Origin: Sodalis ligni
GTDB lineage: Bacteria; Pseudomonadota; Gammaproteobacteria; Enterobacterales; Enterobacteriaceae
Length of the DNA stretch: 64,000 nt
Assembly (NCBI RefSeq): GCF_016865525.2
Contig: NZ_CP075169.1
Coordinates: 5,332,337 to 5,396,336, forward strand
Direction: 5' to 3'
Position 1 is the first letter of the stretch, and each line of letters begins with the position of its first letter. A program made the translations under genes and the position numbers. Positions 1-9,010 of the stretch are shown here, one piece after another. The notes under the pieces are model-generated. The model did no database searches. It saw only the letters and a program-made list of their open reading frames with translations, and was not told the DNA's origin.

Positions 1-2
1 AC

Positions 3-902
3 AATCTTCCGGACCTGCTGGCCGCCGTTGCGGGCTTGAATAACCAGTTGGAAAAGGCGCTGGAAGTGGTTTTCGTGGTGGACGGCAGCCCCGATCGCTG
101 TTATGAGCTCCTGCATCAACAGTTGCCTTTGCAGCCTTTTCGCTCAAGGCTGTTGCTGCTGTCGAAAAATTTCGGCGCCTTTATGGCCATCAGGGCAGGC
201 TTGCAGTATGGCAAGGGCGATCGTTTCGCCGTCATGGCGGCGGATTTGCAAGAGCCGCCGGAACTGGTCCTGGTCATGAATCAGCTACTGCTGCGGCAGA
301 ACGTTGATGTTGTGGTTGGCGCAAGAGAGGGCCGGCACGATCCCTGGCTGAGCCGCCTGGCCTCAGCGATATACTGGGGCTTATACCGCCGTTACGTCAT
401 TCCCGAAATCCCCGCCGGCGGCGTTGACGTTTTTGCCTGTAACAAAACGTTTCGCGACCAATTGCTCCGGCTGGAAGAACGCCACAGCTCACTTATTGCC
501 CAGATTTTCTGGCTGGGTTACCGCCGCAAGGTGGTGACGTACACTCGCCGGGAGCGGCGCCACGGGCGTTCTGCCTGGACGCTGGGCAAAAAAATCAATT
601 ATATGATGGACAGTATATTTGCATTCACCGACTTGCCGATCAAATTACTGATAAGCGTTGGCGCATTGGGTTCCGGTATGGCGGTATTGCTGGGAATGTT
701 GACCCTGTTTGTCAAATTTTCCGGCACGACTGAAATACCCGGCTATGCCATGATTATGCTGACCATCACCTTTTTAGGCGGCCTGATTCTCCTGGGCCTG
801 GGTACCGTCGGTTCCTATGCCTGGCGCACCTACGAGAACACCAAGTCCCGGCCGTTAGCCATCCCGATGCGGGTAGAGGCTTTTGGAGGCGCGGATGAAT
901 AG
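3..902 (+). CDS. Polyprenyl-phosphate glycosyltransferase, GT2 (GtrB/ArnC type), 5' partial
   Basis: This family transfers a sugar from a nucleotide donor to undecaprenyl phosphate at the inner membrane. The frame is open to base 3 and the residues before the first possible start (NLPDLLAAVAGL, ahead of TTG 36) read as GT2 sequence, so the gene begins outside the window. Visible GT2 signatures are VVDGSPD, the SKNFG motif and AADLQEPPEL, where the acidic residues bind metal and nucleotide sugar. Two strongly hydrophobic segments near the C-terminus, before the final TYENTKSRP, match the two-helix anchor of GtrB/ArnC proteins. It overlaps the next gene by 8 bp. With that gene and GtrA it should supply a lipid-linked sugar for O-antigen or other envelope polysaccharide. 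The substrate cannot be read from sequence. Confidence 0.85.
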   Translation, partial: NLPDLLAAVAGLNNQLEKALEVVFVVDGSPDRCYELLHQQLPLQPFRSRLLLLSKNFGAFMAIRAGLQYGKGDRFAVMAADLQEPPELVLVMNQLLLRQNVDVVVGAREGRHDPWLSRLASAIYWGLYRRYVIPEIPAGGVDVFACNKTFRDQLLRLEERHSSLIAQIFWLGYRRKVVTYTRRERRHGRSAWTLGKKINYMMDSIFAFTDLPIKLLISVGALGSGMAVLLGMLTLFVKFSGTTEIPGYAMIMLTITFLGGLILLGLGTVGSYAWRTYENTKSRPLAIPMRVEAFGGADE

Positions 903-1854
903 CGCCAACGGTTTTTTTGTCCATAGCCAGGCAATATGCGAATCAAATGACATTGGCAGGGATACGAGCATCTGGGCGTTTGCTCATATCTTGCCGGGGG
1001 CGCGCCTGGGCAGCGAGTGTAATGTGTGTGACCATGTATTTATTGAAAATGACGTACAGATTGGGCATAGAGTGACTTTAAAATGCGGTGTCCAGCTCTG
1101 GGACGGCATTACCATAGAAGACGATGTCTTTATCGGACCCAATGCTACTTTTACCAACGATCCTTTCCCCCGCAGCAAAGTCTATCCGCAGGAATTTGCA
1201 AGAACGGTTATTCGCAAGGGCGCTTCCTTAGGTGCGAACTGTACCGTCCTGCCGGGCCTGACCATTGGCACAAACGCCATGGTCGGCGCGGGGGCTGTCG
1301 TCACGCGTTCCGTTCCCGCCAACGCCATTGTCGTCGGCAACCCGGCCAAGATAGTGGGTTATGTTGATGCCAGGCCGGTTTGCCATGAACAGATAACCGC
1401 GGCGGGTAAGGTTGCGGCGCAAACGGAAACCATGGTAAAAGGCGTGACATTGCATACCATGAACAAATTCGCCGACCTTCGCGGCAGCTTGTCGGTGGGT
1501 AATTTTGGCCACGCCATTCCGTTCAAGCCGGTACGTTATTTTATGGTTTACGATGTGCCCACCGAAGAAATCCGGGGAGAACATGCGCACCGGGTCTGTC
1601 ATCAATTTCTCGTTGCGGTAAAAGGGTTAGTGCATGTCGTGGCTGACGATGGAATTCATCGCCAGGAGTTTATACTCGACAAACCCACCCAGGGCGTTTA
1701 TCTGCCGGCGATGACCTGGGGCATTCAGTATCGCTACTCGCCGGATGCCATATTGATGGTATTCGCCTCGCATCATTACGACGCCACAGACTATATACGG
1801 GACTATGACGAATTCAGAATACTCACTGAATGCGCCGGTAGCGGGCGGCCATGA
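895..1854 (+). CDS. Fused sugar O/N-acetyltransferase and dTDP-sugar 3,4-ketoisomerase
   Basis: Two domains are visible in a 319-residue protein. Residues about 5-155 are a left-handed beta-helix acyltransferase with repeated hexapeptide units (for example IWAFAHILPGARLG and LPGLTIGTNAMVGAGAVVT) ending in GNPAKIVGYV. Residues about 185-315 are a cupin of the FdtA/WxcM type, with the RGEHAH motif that carries the active-site histidines. Such proteins act in making dTDP-3-amino-3,6-dideoxyhexoses such as Fuc3NAc/Qui3NAc: the cupin isomerises the 4-keto sugar and the other domain acetylates the amine. ATG 895 was chosen over TTG 883 because GGAGG at 886-890 sits at normal spacing. It overlaps gtrA by 4 bp. 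The exact sugar is inferred from the family only; the 3-aminotransferase expected in the pathway is not in the window. Confidence 0.82.
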   Translation: MNSANGFFVHSQAICESNDIGRDTSIWAFAHILPGARLGSECNVCDHVFIENDVQIGHRVTLKCGVQLWDGITIEDDVFIGPNATFTNDPFPRSKVYPQEFARTVIRKGASLGANCTVLPGLTIGTNAMVGAGAVVTRSVPANAIVVGNPAKIVGYVDARPVCHEQITAAGKVAAQTETMVKGVTLHTMNKFADLRGSLSVGNFGHAIPFKPVRYFMVYDVPTEEIRGEHAHRVCHQFLVAVKGLVHVVADDGIHRQEFILDKPTQGVYLPAMTWGIQYRYSPDAILMVFASHHYDATDYIRDYDEFRILTECAGSGRP

Positions 1855-2228
1855 TGTCGGCGCCATTGGCATTGTTTACACCGTTATTTGCCAGATTTCT
1901 CCTGTCGGGCGGGCTTAACACTGTCCTGACCTATGGCTTGTACTTGCTGCTGCTGATGGCTTTCAGCTATACCGCAAGCTTCTCCATGGCGTATGCGGCG
2001 GGGATTTTTTTTGCCTATGTGATGAATCGTTTTTTCGTCTTCAAGCGTCATCAAGGGCTGAAATCAATTATCTGGCTGCCTTTTGTTTATATATTACAGT
2101 ATGTATTAAGCATGATCGTTTTATGGGGTTGGGTTGAGAAATGGCAGTTCTCCGTGCATCTAGCCCCGCTGGCGGCAATTGCCGTGACCCTGCCGGTGAC
2201 GTATTTTTTCTCCAGGCTGCTCTTTTAG
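1851..2228 (+). CDS. GtrA-family lipid-linked sugar flippase
   Basis: This is a 125-residue, almost wholly hydrophobic protein with about four transmembrane segments and the GtrA hallmark near the N-terminus (RFLLSGGLNTVLTYGLYLLL), followed by NRFFVFKRH between helices two and three. GtrA proteins are thought to move undecaprenyl-phosphate-linked sugars to the periplasmic side of the inner membrane. Length (about 120-130 residues) fits the family. Its ATG overlaps the stop of the upstream gene, so translation is probably coupled. Position after a GtrB-like transferase and before a GtrII-like protein gives the layout of a gtrA-gtrB-gtr(type) cassette, with an extra sugar-modifying enzyme inserted. 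Confidence 0.85.
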   Translation: MMSAPLALFTPLFARFLLSGGLNTVLTYGLYLLLLMAFSYTASFSMAYAAGIFFAYVMNRFFVFKRHQGLKSIIWLPFVYILQYVLSMIVLWGWVEKWQFSVHLAPLAAIAVTLPVTYFFSRLLF

Positions 2229-2317
2229 TATGTGGGCAGTTTTTAAATGAGCCGCCGGAAATGCCGGCACACAGATAAAACCGGAGCATAACTTTTCTTC
2301 CCAAAGGATTGCTTGAT

Positions 2318-3992
2318 ATGGACGTTATAAACAGCGTTGGCCTGTACGGGATTGCAGTGATATTTATTGCCTTTGTTATCCTGCTTGCGTTTATTTACAA
2401 AAATACGTTATGCAGAGCATTTAATAGGGCCGACCATTCATTAGCAGGTTTCGCCGTGCAATTGCGCTTTGACGGCTTCAATCTGCGTGAGCTGGCGGTC
2501 TTGATTTTTATAGGCGCGGTATTTTATGGCTATTTTTTATCAACGTTCTCACTGTCTATCGATAACGAATCCGCGGCTCTTCGCCAGGACTCCGGCGTTT
2601 GGGTGAGTCAGGGAAGATGGTTCACCTATCTTATCGAGAGATTTTTATTGCAGCAGCCTTCGGTTCCTTTTGCCCCTTATGTCCTTTTGATCATCGCATT
2701 TGCCGTTTCTTACCTTGCGCTCGTCAAGGCACATGGTTATAAAGAAAGCTGGAGGACCTACCTGGCCTATCCTGTTTTTGCGCCTTCCCCACCTGGTGGG
2801 CCATCGCGACGTTTTACGCCAACACTCCCGCTTTAGCCATAGGACTCGTTTTAACCAGTTTGGGCGCCTATCTTTATTTTGGCGCAGGCTATACCGGGAA
2901 GATAGCAGGCCATAATTCCCTTGCCAAAATACGGTCGTTATCACGATGCTGGCTTGTGGCATTGCCGCTTATCAATCTCTGATTCTGATGTTTGTCTCTT
3001 ACGCGTGCGGCATCTTGTTAGTGAGGTGTTTGCGTATTGGTGGCGTACGTCGGATACCACTAAAACTGCTGGCAATGGCTGTATTCAGAGTAATGCTCCT
3101 GGTGAGCGCTGCGATACTTGTTTATGAAGTCATTAATAAACTGTCTCAACACTTTATTGCCCACGACAGTGGCTATATCGCTAAAGCTTTTTTTAATTAT
3201 GATAAAACGTTATCAGAACCTTTACGCGTACTGCGCTCCATTTCCCGGGAACAGCTGGCTATTTATGGCGGGGTGACTAATAGAAATATGGCTAATATAG
3301 AGATGTATGGAGTAATAATCTGTCTGGCTACTTTAGCTATTTTACGCACAAATTTTTTCAAAAATTCAATCAATTTTGTGTTATGGCTGGGCGTATTATT
3401 TTCTCCGTTCGCTTTACATTTGGTCACCGGCGGCGAGCCCTTACCGGTGCGCACGTTAATTCCCATCGCGTATGTCAGCTGGCTGGCATGTATCATCCTG
3501 CTGTCCTGTCAGCGTGCCGTGACTCTTCTGGCGAGCGGCATTCTGGTTGGGCTGTTACAGATAAAAATCATCGGCGTGACGTCTCAATACATCGCGTCAG
3601 CCACTATCGTACAATCACACGACAGGCTGTTGGCCGCCGATATTTACAGCAGGATCGGTGAATTAAGCGCTGATTTCGATCCCAATGCCCCCTTGATAAT
3701 GGATTTCTACGGTCGAAAAATTTTCAGCACAACTTATTATGCGAATGCTTGGCAAGGAACCATGCAGGGCTCATTTTTTTCGTGGGATCATGATAATATT
3801 TCTCGTATCACCCAATATATGAAAGTAATGGGTTATCACAATATTGTCCTGCCTAGCGACGTCGAGAGAAAAGCGCTCAGCATTGTTTTTGAACAGATGC
3901 CGGTCTGGCCCGCCGCCGGCTCGGTTAAAAAGGTCGGGGATATTTATCTGATCAGGCTCAGTAAAGATCCGGACACAACACATGCTATATAA
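2318..3992 (+). pseudogene. GtrII-type membrane glucosyltransferase, interrupted by two frameshifts
   Basis: Three successive reading frames together give one multi-spanning protein of about 558 residues resembling the glucosyl transferase GtrII family, which adds the lipid-linked sugar to O-antigen in the periplasm. Frame one (2318-2780) holds STFSLSIDNESAALRQDSG and WVSQGRWFTYLIERFLL, typical of the family's first periplasmic loop. Frame two (about 2780-2926) continues FPTWWAIATFYANTPALAIG. Frame three (2928-3992) continues TMLACGIAAYQSLILMFVSY to the end. Each junction falls at a homopolymer: TTTTT 2775-2779 and AAAA 2926-2929. Adding one base to each restores one frame. ATG 2318 follows AAAGGA. 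Either a real pseudogene or two sequencing errors. Base composition is lower in G+C than the ABC genes next door, as is usual for O-antigen genes. Confidence 0.75.
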
Positions 3993-4002
3993 GCATGGGA
4001 CC

Positions 4003-5031
4003 TTATCGGGTAGGTTTAATGGAAAACAGCATACCGGCCAGTACTATAAAGGCGCCGATAATGGCCAGTTGCCAGGTGCTCGGGATGCCCCCCAGGATCA
4101 GTACGTTGTTCACCAGCGTGATCAGGATGACGCCGAGCAGGGTGCCTCCCACGCTGCCGGAACCGCCGGTGATGCGGGCGCCGCCGAGAACAACGGCGGC
4201 GATAACCCCCAGTTCGGAACCCGCCAGGTCGAAGGGATTGGCCAGGCGGTTGCTGGCGACATGCATAATGCCGGCGATGCCGGCAAGCAGGCCCGCATAG
4301 GCGAACACAAACACCCGCACGTTACGCAGGTTATAGCCAAGCCGTTGGGCAATGTCGGCATTACCCCCCACCGCATAGATGGCCCGGCCCATCAGCGTAC
4401 GCTGCAGCAGGTACCAGGTGGCGACGGCGGCAACCGCCAGCGCCAGCACGTAGGCGGGAAGAGCCGACGTCCCGCCGCCGGCGCTCTGGTGATGGAAAAG
4501 CGCATATTTGCCGAATGCATCCATCGATGCCGGGATGTTCATAAACGTCGCCGTGCCGACAAAGGGCAGCAGGAAGCCGCGGATCACATACTGCGTGCCG
4601 ATGGTCACAATCAGCGACGGCGCCCTGAGGGCGCTGACCAGCAGGCCGTTGGCCGCCCCCAGCAGCGCGCCGCCCGCCGCGGCCATCAGCAGGATGGGCG
4701 CCATGGACATGCCGGGCGCCAGGTCCGTCACCAGCTTGGTGATGACGTACATCACCAGGGCGGCGATGGCGGTGAAGGAGACGTCAAGCCCGCCCGCCGC
4801 CAGCACCACCAGGACGCCCAGCGCAAACAGGCCGCTCACCACGGAGGAGCGCGCCATGTCGAACAGGTTCGACACCTGCCAAAAGGCGGGGTTGAGGGTG
4901 CCCACCACCAGGCAGACCAGGACTATCAGCAGCAGCGTTACCGCCGGCGGATGATGAATGAACCAGCGGCTGAGGCGTACGCCGTGGCTTGCCGTGCCGT
5001 CGCGGCGATGCTGTGTTGCGATATCGGTCAT
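4003..5031 (-). CDS. Sugar ABC importer permease (RbsC type)
   Basis: This 342-residue inner-membrane protein has about eight to ten hydrophobic segments and the CUT2 permease signature LAAGGLDVSFTAIAAL in the first third, plus VLGGARITGGSGSVGGTLLG near the end. Its ATG overlaps the TGA of the ATPase gene (ATGA, 5028-5031), so it is the last gene of the operon running leftward from 10.7 kb. It pairs with the second permease at 7961-8947 to form a heterodimeric channel. The gene ends 10 bp from the convergent GtrII pseudogene with no room for a private terminator. The substrate is inferred to be a small sugar or polyol from its kinase neighbours. Confidence 0.9.
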   Translation of the reverse strand: MTDIATQHRRDGTASHGVRLSRWFIHHPPAVTLLLIVLVCLVVGTLNPAFWQVSNLFDMARSSVVSGLFALGVLVVLAAGGLDVSFTAIAALVMYVITKLVTDLAPGMSMAPILLMAAAGGALLGAANGLLVSALRAPSLIVTIGTQYVIRGFLLPFVGTATFMNIPASMDAFGKYALFHHQSAGGGTSALPAYVLALAVAAVATWYLLQRTLMGRAIYAVGGNADIAQRLGYNLRNVRVFVFAYAGLLAGIAGIMHVASNRLANPFDLAGSELGVIAAVVLGGARITGGSGSVGGTLLGVILITLVNNVLILGGIPSTWQLAIIGAFIVLAGMLFSIKPTR

Positions 5032-6608
5032 TGTTGCATCTCCGGGCGCTCTTCCGCCGCCATGGCGCGGTACAGCGCCCCTTCCTCAAGGCTATCCGCC
5101 GCGAACGTCGCCGCCACGGCCCCCCGGCGCATCACGAGGATGCGGTCGCAGTTTTGCAGCAGTTCCGGCAGGTCGTCGCTGATGATGATGACGCCCATGC
5201 CGTCGCCGGCGAGCCGCTGGATGATGCGATAAATGGTGTCCTTCGAGCCCACATCCACCCCCGCCGTGGGCCCGTGCAAAATCAGCAGCCGCGGCTCGAT
5301 GGTCAGCCAGCGGCCAATGAGCACGCGCTGCTGATTGCCGCCGGAGAGCGACGTGACGGGGTTGTCGCTGTCGGGGGTGACAATCTGCAGGTCATCGATG
5401 GTCCGCTGGGCGGCGGCGTGATTGCGTTTGCCGTCCAGCAGGCCGAACGAGCCGCGCAGGCGGTCGAGCATCGCCACGATGATATTCTCCTTAATCGATT
5501 TCTCCAGGAACAGCCCCTCGGACAGCCGGTCCTCCGGCACATAACCGATGCCGGCGCCGATGGCCTGCGCCGGGCTGCCGAGGGTGATGGCGGCGCCGTC
5601 CAGCGCTATCCGGCCGCTGTCCGCCGGTAAAATGCCCGCCAGGGACAGGGCCAGTTCATTGCGGCCGGAATCCAGCAGTCCGGTGATGCCGAGGATTTCA
5701 CCGCGCGCCAGCTGGAAGGACACGTCCCGGTAGCCGCCGCGCCGGCCGAGGCCGTCGACGCCCAGCAGCGCCTCGCCGCCGTCAAAGGCGGCGCGGTACC
5801 GGGTGTCATCCAGCTGCTTGCCGGTCATCCAGAAGGCGAGCTGCTGCTTTGACTGTCCGGCCACATCGCATTCGGTGACCTTCAGGCCGTCGCGCATGAT
5901 GATGGCCCGGCCCCCGATAGCCTTGCACTCGTCGAGCTTGTGCGTGACGAACAGCACCGATACGCCCTGCGCCTGCAGTTTGCCCACCACCGCAATCAGG
6001 TTGTCCACCTCGCGCCGGGTGAGGGCGGTGGTGGGCTCGTCCATGATGACCAGGCCGGCGTCCGACGCAATGGCCCGGGCAATGGCAATCAATTGGCGGG
6101 TGGCTATCGGCAGTTCTTCCACCGGCGTGTCGAGAAACGCCGCATCGGCGGGCAGGTTGACCTTGGCCAGCGCGCGCACCGCGGTGTCCTTGAGCATGCG
6201 CAGATCCAGGCGCCGCGCCAGACTGCCGCCGGCGGCCACCAGCTGGCGGGTCAGCGCGACGTTTTCGGCCACGCTGAGATTGGGCAGCAGCGACAAATCC
6301 TGATAGACGGTCTCAATGCCGGCGGCCAGCGCGCCCACCGGCGTCAGCTTGTCCACCCGCCGGCCGTTGATCAGCAATTCGCCGCCGTCGGACGGCTGCG
6401 CCCCGGAAATGATTTTGATCAGCGTGCTTTTGCCGCAGCCGTTTTCCCCCATCAGGTGATAGACGCGGCCGCGTTCGTTAACAAAACTGATGCCTTTAAG
6501 CGCCTTGACGCCGCCAAAGTGTTTTTGCAGTTCGCGCACCTCGAAAAAAGGCACGGTCCGCGCCGGGTTGCCGGCGGGAGAGGTACCGGCTTGAACGGTC
6601 ACGGGCAT
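5028..6608 (-). CDS. Sugar ABC importer ATPase, tandem domains (RbsA type)
   Basis: This cytoplasmic ATPase powers the CUT2 importer encoded around it. Two nucleotide-binding domains are visible. The first has Walker A GENGCGKST, the signature region PIATRQLIAIARAIA and Walker B VIMDEPTTALT. The second, degenerate in Walker A as is usual in this family (TGLLDSGRNELALSLAG), has a canonical signature LSGGNQQRVLIGRW. The start is uncertain: ATG 6608 gives 526 residues, close to the 500 of RbsA, while the frame remains open to 6749 within a repeat element and gives unlike-family sequence. No good Shine-Dalgarno sequence precedes ATG 6608. The gap to the binding-protein gene is filled by the palindromic element at 6668-6818. 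Confidence 0.88.
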   Translation of the reverse strand: MPVTVQAGTSPAGNPARTVPFFEVRELQKHFGGVKALKGISFVNERGRVYHLMGENGCGKSTLIKIISGAQPSDGGELLINGRRVDKLTPVGALAAGIETVYQDLSLLPNLSVAENVALTRQLVAAGGSLARRLDLRMLKDTAVRALAKVNLPADAAFLDTPVEELPIATRQLIAIARAIASDAGLVIMDEPTTALTRREVDNLIAVVGKLQAQGVSVLFVTHKLDECKAIGGRAIIMRDGLKVTECDVAGQSKQQLAFWMTGKQLDDTRYRAAFDGGEALLGVDGLGRRGGYRDVSFQLARGEILGITGLLDSGRNELALSLAGILPADSGRIALDGAAITLGSPAQAIGAGIGYVPEDRLSEGLFLEKSIKENIIVAMLDRLRGSFGLLDGKRNHAAAQRTIDDLQIVTPDSDNPVTSLSGGNQQRVLIGRWLTIEPRLLILHGPTAGVDVGSKDTIYRIIQRLAGDGMGVIIISDDLPELLQNCDRILVMRRGAVAATFAADSLEEGALYRAMAAEERPEMQQ

Positions 6609-6667
6609 GGCTTTTATCCAGGAGGGTTTAGGGGTGGGGATCGGCAACTGGCCGCCGATCCGAGTTT

Positions 6668-6818
6668 GTTGACAAAGTGCCTGGTCGGGATAGGCTGCCA
6701 GATCGTAAACACGCCGTGAATCCATCCCTGGAGGCTCGATCCGCGTCATCCCTGGCGCGGACGGTTTACTCTTCTGGCAGCCTATCCCTCCCTATTAACT
6801 CTGAGTACTTTGTCAGCA
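6668..6818. repeat. Palindromic MITE-like intergenic element
   Basis: The outer arms GACAAAGT (6671-6678) and ACTTTGTC (6807-6814), the inner arms GGGATAGGCTGCCAGA (6687-6702) and its exact 16-base complement (6773-6788), and GTAAAC/GTTTAC (6705-6710, 6764-6769) fold into one long hairpin of about 150 bases. No transposase is present. The centre carries CATCCCTGG repeated in direct order (6723-6731, 6748-6754 region). This is the form of small palindromic elements scattered in enterobacterial genomes. It lies inside the sugar ABC operon, between binding protein and ATPase genes, and as RNA would form a strong stem. Confidence 0.75.
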
Positions 6819-6873
6819 GTCTGAGACCGGCGGCCGGCCGCCGATCCGTTGCACTCTCTATAGTCTTAGAGAC

Positions 6874-7875
6874 TCAGAACGGGTATTGCCGGTAGTTGGA
6901 CTTGTTGACGTCAACCCAGGCCTGACCGGTGACGATGATGCCCTTGCCGGGACCCTTTTTCACCGACACCTTGTTATAGCCGGGTACGCCCAGGTCCATG
7001 CCGTCGGTAACCTGCTTGCCCTCCAGCAGCATCTGCGCCACCTTGTTCATGATGTAGCCGGCGTCCTTGGGATCCCAGAAGGAGATGCTCTGCACGGTGC
7101 CGGATTCCAGATACTTGCTGGTGTCCTTCGGCAGGCCGATACCGATGACGCACACCTTACCGGAGAGGCCGGCTTCTTCCACGGCGCGGCCGATGCCGAT
7201 GACGTCATTGCCGGCGCTGCCCTGTATCCCCTTGATATCAGGATATTTACGCAGGATTTCGCGCGCTTTCTCATAGGCGGTATTAGCATCGTCGAAAGAT
7301 TCATTCTTGGGGGACACCAGCTGCATCTGCGGGTACTTTTTGGCGTTCTCGGCGCTGCCGTCGGCCCACTGCACGTGGGTCCGGCTGCCGAGGGAACCGA
7401 CGAAGGTGGTCCACTTCCCGCTTTTGCCCATGCATTGCGCCAGCTGTTCGTTGAAGTGGGCGCCAAGGGCGGTGTTATTGAACGCCTCGATATCCACCTG
7501 GGTATTTTTGACGCTGTCCCCCTCATGGGTAACGACCTTGATGCCGCGATCCATGGCGCGTTTGAGCACGCCTTCAGTGGCCGAGGGGTCCATCGGCACC
7601 ACGGCGATGGCGCTGACGTTCTTGGCGATCAGATCCTCAATGAGATGTCCCTGCTGGGCGGCATCGGCCTTGGCCGGGCCGATCTCGCTGGTGGTGACGC
7701 CGGGATTGTCCCGGCCGTAGGCAACGACGCCTTCATTCATGCGGGTGAACCAGTTCTCGCCGGTTATCTTTACCACCGTCACGATGGACGGCGCGTCTTT
7801 CGCGAGCAGGGGCGGCGCCGCGCACAGGGCGCCCAGCGCAACGGCGAGGGCGGTAAGTTTACGTATCATTGGCAT
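6874..7875 (-). CDS. Periplasmic sugar-binding protein (CUT2, RhaS/LsrB-like)
   Basis: This 333-residue protein has a signal peptide (KLTALAVALGALCAAPPLLA, cut before KDAPS) and a type I periplasmic-binding fold: VTVVKITGENWFTRMNEGV at the start, IAVVPMDPSATEGVLKRAM for the first domain, and GSAGNDVIGIGRAVEEAG, FWDPKDAGYIM in the second. It captures substrate for the flanking permeases. ATG 7875 has GAGGAAA seven bases upstream; longer starts give no sensible leader. Overall layout and the aromatic-rich C-terminus recall rhamnose- and autoinducer-2-binding proteins, but no ligand can be assigned. Downstream DNA contains the palindromic element, which may separate transcripts for this gene from those for the ATPase. 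Confidence 0.9.
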   Translation of the reverse strand: MPMIRKLTALAVALGALCAAPPLLAKDAPSIVTVVKITGENWFTRMNEGVVAYGRDNPGVTTSEIGPAKADAAQQGHLIEDLIAKNVSAIAVVPMDPSATEGVLKRAMDRGIKVVTHEGDSVKNTQVDIEAFNNTALGAHFNEQLAQCMGKSGKWTTFVGSLGSRTHVQWADGSAENAKKYPQMQLVSPKNESFDDANTAYEKAREILRKYPDIKGIQGSAGNDVIGIGRAVEEAGLSGKVCVIGIGLPKDTSKYLESGTVQSISFWDPKDAGYIMNKVAQMLLEGKQVTDGMDLGVPGYNKVSVKKGPGKGIIVTGQAWVDVNKSNYRQYPF

Positions 7876-7960
7876 CAACGTTTCCTCATTATGGTTGTGT
7901 TGCACGTAGGGTAAGAGTTCGCCGCCGGCGGCGATAAGGCGCCGGCGGCGATAAAACGCG

Positions 7961-8947
7961 TCACGTTCGTGACGCAAGCCAAGACCGGATATCGACGCGC
8001 GACACCGCCAGGAACAGCAGCAGCAGCAGGCCCCAGGCGCAGTCGCGGAAAAAGTTGGAAATATTCAGGAAATTGAACAGGCTGGCCAGCATCTGCAGCG
8101 CGGTGGCCGACAGCACGACGCAGACGATGCGCCCGTAGCCCCCGTCCGGCCGCACGCCGGCCATCACCACAATCAGGATGGCGATAAGCACATAGGAGCT
8201 GCCATAGTCCCACTTCACGCTGGAGGTGCGGGCGGCGATGACGATGCCGGCGATACCGGCCAGAACGCCGCTGGCGGTGTAGATGAGAAACAGCATCTTT
8301 TTCAGCGCGATGCCGGCGTACCGCGCGGCCTTGGCATTGCTGCCCATCAGATAGAGCCGCAGGCCGAAGGGGCAAAAACGCAATACGATGCCCAGCAGCA
8401 GCGCCACCGCCAGAAACAGCGAAAAGCACAGCGGCAGGCCCAGCACCGGCGAATTGCCGAAATCGTCCAGCGGTTCGATATAGCCGATGCTGATGGCCGA
8501 CCCGTTGGTCAGCACCACCGCGATGCCGGTGAAGAACATCTGCGTGCCCAGGGTGGCGATAATCGGCGTCAGGCCGGCATGGGCTATCAGGAAGCCGTTA
8601 AGCATGCCCCCCGCCAGCCCCGCCAGCAGGGCGACGGCCGCGAAGGCCCAAACGAACAGCAGCGGGGCGTCATCAACCGACACCCAGTGGCGCACCAGCA
8701 GATAGGACAGGACGCCGGCAAGATTGGCCAGGGCGATGCCGGACAGGTCGATGCCGCCATTGCCCGAAATCATCGCCAGCATGACGCCCAGGGCCAGCAA
8801 CCCCAGTTCGGGCACCTGCGCCGACATGGATTGAAAGTTGTACAGGGTGATAAAGTTGGCGCCGGCAAACGCCATGCCGGCCGCTAACACCAGCACGTTG
8901 GCCGCGGCCAGAAAATTGAGCTGACGGTCCGACAGAATGTTACGCAT
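7961..8947 (-). CDS. Sugar ABC importer permease (RbsC type), second subunit
   Basis: This 328-residue integral membrane protein has the CUT2 signature ISGNGGIDLSGIALANLAG and the EAA-like region GYGRIVCVVLSATALQML near the end. The start ATG 8947 is preceded by GGGAGGAGATGATCG, a strong ribosome binding site. It lies between the kinase subunit genes (upstream) and the binding-protein gene, so transporter and kinase are co-transcribed. Two different permeases, one ATPase and one binding protein match the RhaPQTS/LsrABCD layout rather than the single-permease ribose system. Confidence 0.9.
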   Translation of the reverse strand: MRNILSDRQLNFLAAANVLVLAAGMAFAGANFITLYNFQSMSAQVPELGLLALGVMLAMISGNGGIDLSGIALANLAGVLSYLLVRHWVSVDDAPLLFVWAFAAVALLAGLAGGMLNGFLIAHAGLTPIIATLGTQMFFTGIAVVLTNGSAISIGYIEPLDDFGNSPVLGLPLCFSLFLAVALLLGIVLRFCPFGLRLYLMGSNAKAARYAGIALKKMLFLIYTASGVLAGIAGIVIAARTSSVKWDYGSSYVLIAILIVVMAGVRPDGGYGRIVCVVLSATALQMLASLFNFLNISNFFRDCAWGLLLLLFLAVSRVDIRSWLASRT

Positions 8948-9010
8948 CGATCATCTCCTCCCGACAGCGCCCTCTTTTGGATTCGCCGTCTCCGAGCGCG
9001 TCAGCGTTTT

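Noticed and set aside
3982..5232. Long open frame on the plus strand opposite the ABC permease
   Set aside because: Antisense to a clear permease and ATPase; G+C-rich codon bias leaves the opposite strand open. Composition is Gly/Gln/His-rich with no domain.
6886..7914. 342-codon open frame opposite the sugar-binding protein
   Set aside because: Antisense shadow of a protein with signal peptide and fold signatures.
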